Below are positions 39,937 through 42,452 of a stretch of 42,452 nt of DNA, piece after piece. Numbering within the stretch: position 1 is the first letter of the stretch; each line of letters starts with the position of its first letter. A program made the position numbers and the translations under genes. Source of the DNA: JBHYDC01 sp051861205 (lineage in GTDB: Bacteria > Pseudomonadota > Alphaproteobacteria > Rhizobiales > Pleomorphomonadaceae); the NCBI GenBank assembly GCA_051861205.1, contig JBHYDC010000026.1, positions 1 through 42,452 on the forward strand, given 5' to 3'. The notes under the pieces are model-generated. The model was not told the origin of the DNA and ran no database searches. It was given only the letters and a program-made list of their open reading frames with translations.

Positions 39937-40436
39937 TGGTCGGTGTTACGATTAGAGCGTTCCGAATTGACGTTCCGCTAGGCACGCAGATTATCGCAGG
40001 TCAGGGTACATTCAACCTTTTAGCAATCGAAGAGCTTCACAAGGCGGTAGCAACTGGCGCACCGAATGCACGGTTTGGTGTTTCATTTACCGAAGGATCT
40101 GATGCGCGTCTAATCAGGAGCACTGGAAACGATGATACCTTGGTTTCAAAGTCTCAAGATGTGGTCAGAAACTTAAATGCAGGACACTATTTCATAATAT
40201 TGATGCAGGATGCGTACCCATTGCAAGTTCTAAACAATATTAAGTTTCTAGGAACAACTGTCAATTTGCAACTAGCCACTGGTAATCAAGTAAGCGCGAT
40301 TGTCGCAGACATGCCCGGAGTGTCTGCTGTGATTGGCTACACCGATGGTCTCGGGCCGAGTGGCATTGAGACAGGGCAATCAAGAACTCTCCGAAGGCAA
40401 ATTGTTCGAAAAATCGGTTATCTAGAAAATGAATAA
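39936..40436 (+). CDS. DUF355/COG1839 adenosine-specific kinase family protein
   Basis: The 166-residue protein matches the COG1839 (pfam04008) pattern throughout: GQGTFN, LHKAVATGAPNARFGVSFTEG, LIRSTGNDDTL, NLNAGHYFIILMQDAYPLQVLNNIK, ATGNQVSAIVADM, VIGYTDGLGPSGIE and a C-terminal RKIGY. Structures of this small trimeric family bind adenosine or AMP; true kinase activity is not firmly known. The start is fixed by the TAATG overlap with the upstream gene; a longer open frame to 39855 is rejected. It is unusual to find it beside a prophage. Confidence 0.9.
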   Translation: MVGVTIRAFRIDVPLGTQIIAGQGTFNLLAIEELHKAVATGAPNARFGVSFTEGSDARLIRSTGNDDTLVSKSQDVVRNLNAGHYFIILMQDAYPLQVLNNIKFLGTTVNLQLATGNQVSAIVADMPGVSAVIGYTDGLGPSGIETGQSRTLRRQIVRKIGYLENE

Positions 40437-40439
40437 ACT

Positions 40440-41078
40440 CTACAAATCATAATGATCTGCAATTCTTGAAATGATTGCTATTCGCGAGGCGGCATCTAAG
40501 CTTATGGCTTTGTAATCTGAAGCAACGTTCATGTGTCTGGGGCCGATAATCATCGGAGATCTAGTGCTTTCTCCAACAAATGCTGCGATTGTCACCACAA
40601 AATTGTCCGAATCGCAAGCCGTCTCGTGGAAATCATGCCATGGCACATCATAGTATTGACCCTCACTAACGTTGAGGACACCTGCTCTTTGAGCATTTCC
40701 AAAGTCGCCGGTGGGTAACAGCCTTGGCCCCGAGCCAGACCGATTTTGACCAAATAATCGACTGCGGCCTTTTTCATCTCGTTGCCATGTGTATCGAACA
40801 TCGGTAAGTGAGCCTACAAGAACCACGCTTCTAATATCAACTGAATGAGAGTGAATTAGTAGTTCTGGTGATTGGACAATTTTATAATAAGTAGGCGTCC
40901 AAATATGAAGATAAAAGAGCGCTCCATGACTTTCACCCAGTCTACCTCGATAAAAACCGAGCGGATGGGAAGAAATATCTATTTTATCTATAACATCGCT
41001 TAGTAAATTTCCAATAGATTTGCGATTGAAATCACGTGACATGAATGAATCGGCGAAGAGTGACATGTTGTCTGACAT
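40440..41078 (-). CDS. Cupin-like protein
   Basis: The 212-residue protein has a beta-strand-rich plan with His76 and His78 in LLIHSHSVDIRSVVLVGSL and a distal strand YYDVPWHDFHETA with His148 and His151, consistent with a cupin metal site. It is the last gene of a leftward operon behind the HD hydrolase (7-bp gap), and its stop is 3 bases from the convergent DUF355 stop. Substrate unknown. AT-rich codon use is the same as that of the island. Confidence 0.68.
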   Translation of the reverse strand: MSDNMSLFADSFMSRDFNRKSIGNLLSDVIDKIDISSHPLGFYRGRLGESHGALFYLHIWTPTYYKIVQSPELLIHSHSVDIRSVVLVGSLTDVRYTWQRDEKGRSRLFGQNRSGSGPRLLPTGDFGNAQRAGVLNVSEGQYYDVPWHDFHETACDSDNFVVTIAAFVGESTRSPMIIGPRHMNVASDYKAISLDAASRIAIISRIADHYDL

Positions 41079-41085
41079 TGTAAAC

Positions 41086-41724
41086 CTACTTCAAAGACTT
41101 AGTCGCAAGCAAAGCAGATATTGTCGGCTCTTCGACACATTCAATTATGTCCCTCCACAATGCAAAGTTTGTTGCAGCCCATTTGTGATATCTATCGTTC
41201 GCTTTGGGGTTATAAAAGAGCGATCCACTTTCAAAACGCGGGAGCTGTTCTTCCAGAATCTTGATTGCAAGATCTCGAATATTTGAGTTAGATTCAACAA
41301 GGAGGCGATGGCTAAATAGGACGGGCGTGACGGGAAGGATTTTGTATAACATATCTGCATCGCTTAATGCTTGCGCCTCGAGCCCTGAGCATGACTCGCT
41401 ATTCCTTACATCGGCAGATCTTATTATTCCTTCCAGGTTGTCAATCTCCCTATCTGAAATGCCAGCCTCAAGCAGCACCGCCCTACGTGAATCTTTACCG
41501 GCGTCGACATCGGATGTCGGATCAGCAATATAATTCAGATCATGCAACAAAGCCGCGACCTTAACCGTTGGGAGGTCGGCTCCATTCTGCTGTCCAAAAT
41601 TGACTGCCCATCTAGTAACAAAAACAATATGGTCATAGTCGTGAAAAGGTAAACGAGGTGCGTTGTCCCCATTATAAAGCCGCTCCACGAGCGCCTCAAT
41701 GCGAGTTGCCTGCTCGTCATTCAC
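41086..41724 (-). CDS. HD-domain phosphohydrolase
   Basis: The 212-residue HD-fold hydrolase has FHDYDHIVFVTRWA (His28, Asp31/His32), LLHDLNYIADPT (His61, Asp62), and LSDADMLYKI (Asp122, Asp124), a metal-binding set like that of nucleotide phosphohydrolases. It begins at GTG overlapping the upstream stop by 8 bp. HD enzymes in defence islands often destroy nucleotides or signalling molecules; with an adenosine-binding family next door, nucleotide chemistry is a reasonable guess. Confidence 0.87.
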   Translation of the reverse strand: MNDEQATRIEALVERLYNGDNAPRLPFHDYDHIVFVTRWAVNFGQQNGADLPTVKVAALLHDLNYIADPTSDVDAGKDSRRAVLLEAGISDREIDNLEGIIRSADVRNSESCSGLEAQALSDADMLYKILPVTPVLFSHRLLVESNSNIRDLAIKILEEQLPRFESGSLFYNPKANDRYHKWAATNFALWRDIIECVEEPTISALLATKSLK

Positions 41725-42452
41725 GATTCAGTACTCCGATTGTCGCTGAATAGAAGCGCTCGAATCGCTTTCTGTAAGAAATTATCTCGTCCTTAGAAAT
41801 CTGGTAACCAAATGCGGAAATGGCTTCCACTAGCTCATCGTCAGTCGTCTGAGGTGATATCGAAATCGTGTTAGCTTTCGTGAAGTCTCTAGCTGTTAGT
41901 TGATTCTTTATAATTCTAAACATGGCGCTTTCGTTGTCGAACATTAAAGTGCGCGGAAAGACATAATTCGCTTTCTGATCATCGCTATACATTGTTACGA
42001 AAACCGAACTGTCAAAAAGTTCAAAGCGATCGACTATCGGTTCATCTATCAGGTGTACAAATAGCCTCTTGCACCTCAAGCTGGCCTTTGATGCGCCCGC
42101 AACCGTCTCAAAAACTGCATCAACAATACGAGTTTTTTCTGTTGCATATTCACCTGAGCCTTTGATTAGAGAGCTGACATGGCGAACTCTATGGTCAACG
42201 CTGATATAGCCTTTTGGATCGGCAATGATTATATGTGCCTCATCCAATAATTTGGCGTTTTTTGCGATTCTGGCAATTGCGTAGCGACCAGTAACACCGA
42301 GAAAGTAGTAGTCCTTTGAACGAGCCAGTTCTAAAGTAAGGCATCTATTGAATTCAGGATCAGGCTCTGCTGTTGCAGCAAAAACTCGTGAAGGCAAGAA
42401 ATCCTTATTGTGTTGCTGTCTTTCCGTGACAATTGGTTCAATAGCGGAGAAT
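41717..42452 (-). CDS. Unknown island protein, 5' end beyond the window
   Basis: The frame is open to the window edge, so the gene's start is not seen; a TTG at 42397 exists but upstream codons (EPIVTERQQHNKDF) read as a normal protein. About 244 residues are visible. They contain YYFLGVTGRYAIARI, EAHIIIADPKGYISVDHRV, a central helical part and a long C-terminal region (SKDEIISYRKRFERFYSATIG). The G-x-T-G/ADP pattern recalls PLD-like or nucleotide-binding domains of bacterial signalling and defence proteins, but I cannot assign it. It is the first visible gene of the operon with HD and cupin. Confidence 0.72.
   Translation of the reverse strand, partial: FSAIEPIVTERQQHNKDFLPSRVFAATAEPDPEFNRCLTLELARSKDYYFLGVTGRYAIARIAKNAKLLDEAHIIIADPKGYISVDHRVRHVSSLIKGSGEYATEKTRIVDAVFETVAGASKASLRCKRLFVHLIDEPIVDRFELFDSSVFVTMYSDDQKANYVFPRTLMFDNESAMFRIIKNQLTARDFTKANTISISPQTTDDELVEAISAFGYQISKDEIISYRKRFERFYSATIGVLNRE

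Noticed and set aside
40533..40801. Short frames inside the cupin gene
   Set aside because: They overlap a better supported gene and have no start signals.
1..42452. tRNA, rRNA, riboswitch or insertion-sequence copies
   Set aside because: No cloverleaf, rRNA-like segment, transposase or terminal inverted repeat was seen on reading the window.

Overview
The window is dominated by one complete-looking siphophage-type prophage (about 1352-39227). On its left is the 3' part of a chromosomal ABC-importer ATPase gene (1-1350). On its right is an AT-rich island of unusual genes (39289-42452) that runs off the window. The chromosome and prophage are strongly GC-rich. The tail module follows the gene-transfer-agent (RcGTA gp12-gp13-gp14-gp15) plan typical of Alphaproteobacteria, and DUF2793, DUF6441 and DUF6362 proteins point the same way. 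I infer an alphaproteobacterial host, possibly Hyphomicrobiales or a relative; no rRNA or tRNA is present to confirm it.

Layout, read in the direction of the main leftward transcription. Control region 37207-38564: an AlpA-like HTH gene diverges from an ImmA/IrrE peptidase plus XRE repressor pair, separated by a helically phased repeat array. Early/replication genes 36952-30990: an ACP-like small protein, a PD-(D/E)XK nuclease, a putative ssDNA-binding protein, a primase-helicase, a protein with an SSB-type C-tail, a RuvC-like resolvase and DUF6362. Repeat arrays flank this block internally. Then come a HigBA toxin-antitoxin pair and a ParB-like / DNA methylase / PLP-fold operon. Late genes 26659-1352: small and large terminase, gpW, portal, a protease-capsid fusion, DUF2190, a gpFII-like protein, DUF6441, tail terminator, tail tube, frameshifted tail chaperones, tape measure, gp12-gp15, DUF2793 protein, endolysin, holin-like protein, and overlapping i-/o-spanins.

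The leftward late genes are interrupted by five compact rightward cassettes: TacA/TacT-like (8175-8977), a RAMA-domain protein with a palindromic operator (10988-11395), VapBC (17320-17912), an unknown gene pair (18612-19592), and two small conserved phage proteins (26768-27496). Each has a short divergent start region, and its 3' end abuts the next leftward gene's stop within 0-10 bp. They look like interchangeable moron slots.

The AT-rich island encodes an unknown 215-residue protein translationally coupled to a DUF355/adenosine-specific-kinase family protein. Converging on them is an operon of an unknown protein (truncated by the window edge), an HD phosphohydrolase and a cupin-like protein. 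It is the best candidate here for an undescribed system, with the 18612-19592 pair second. No integrase is visible, so the element's true right end, or its integration mechanism, lies outside what can be seen.
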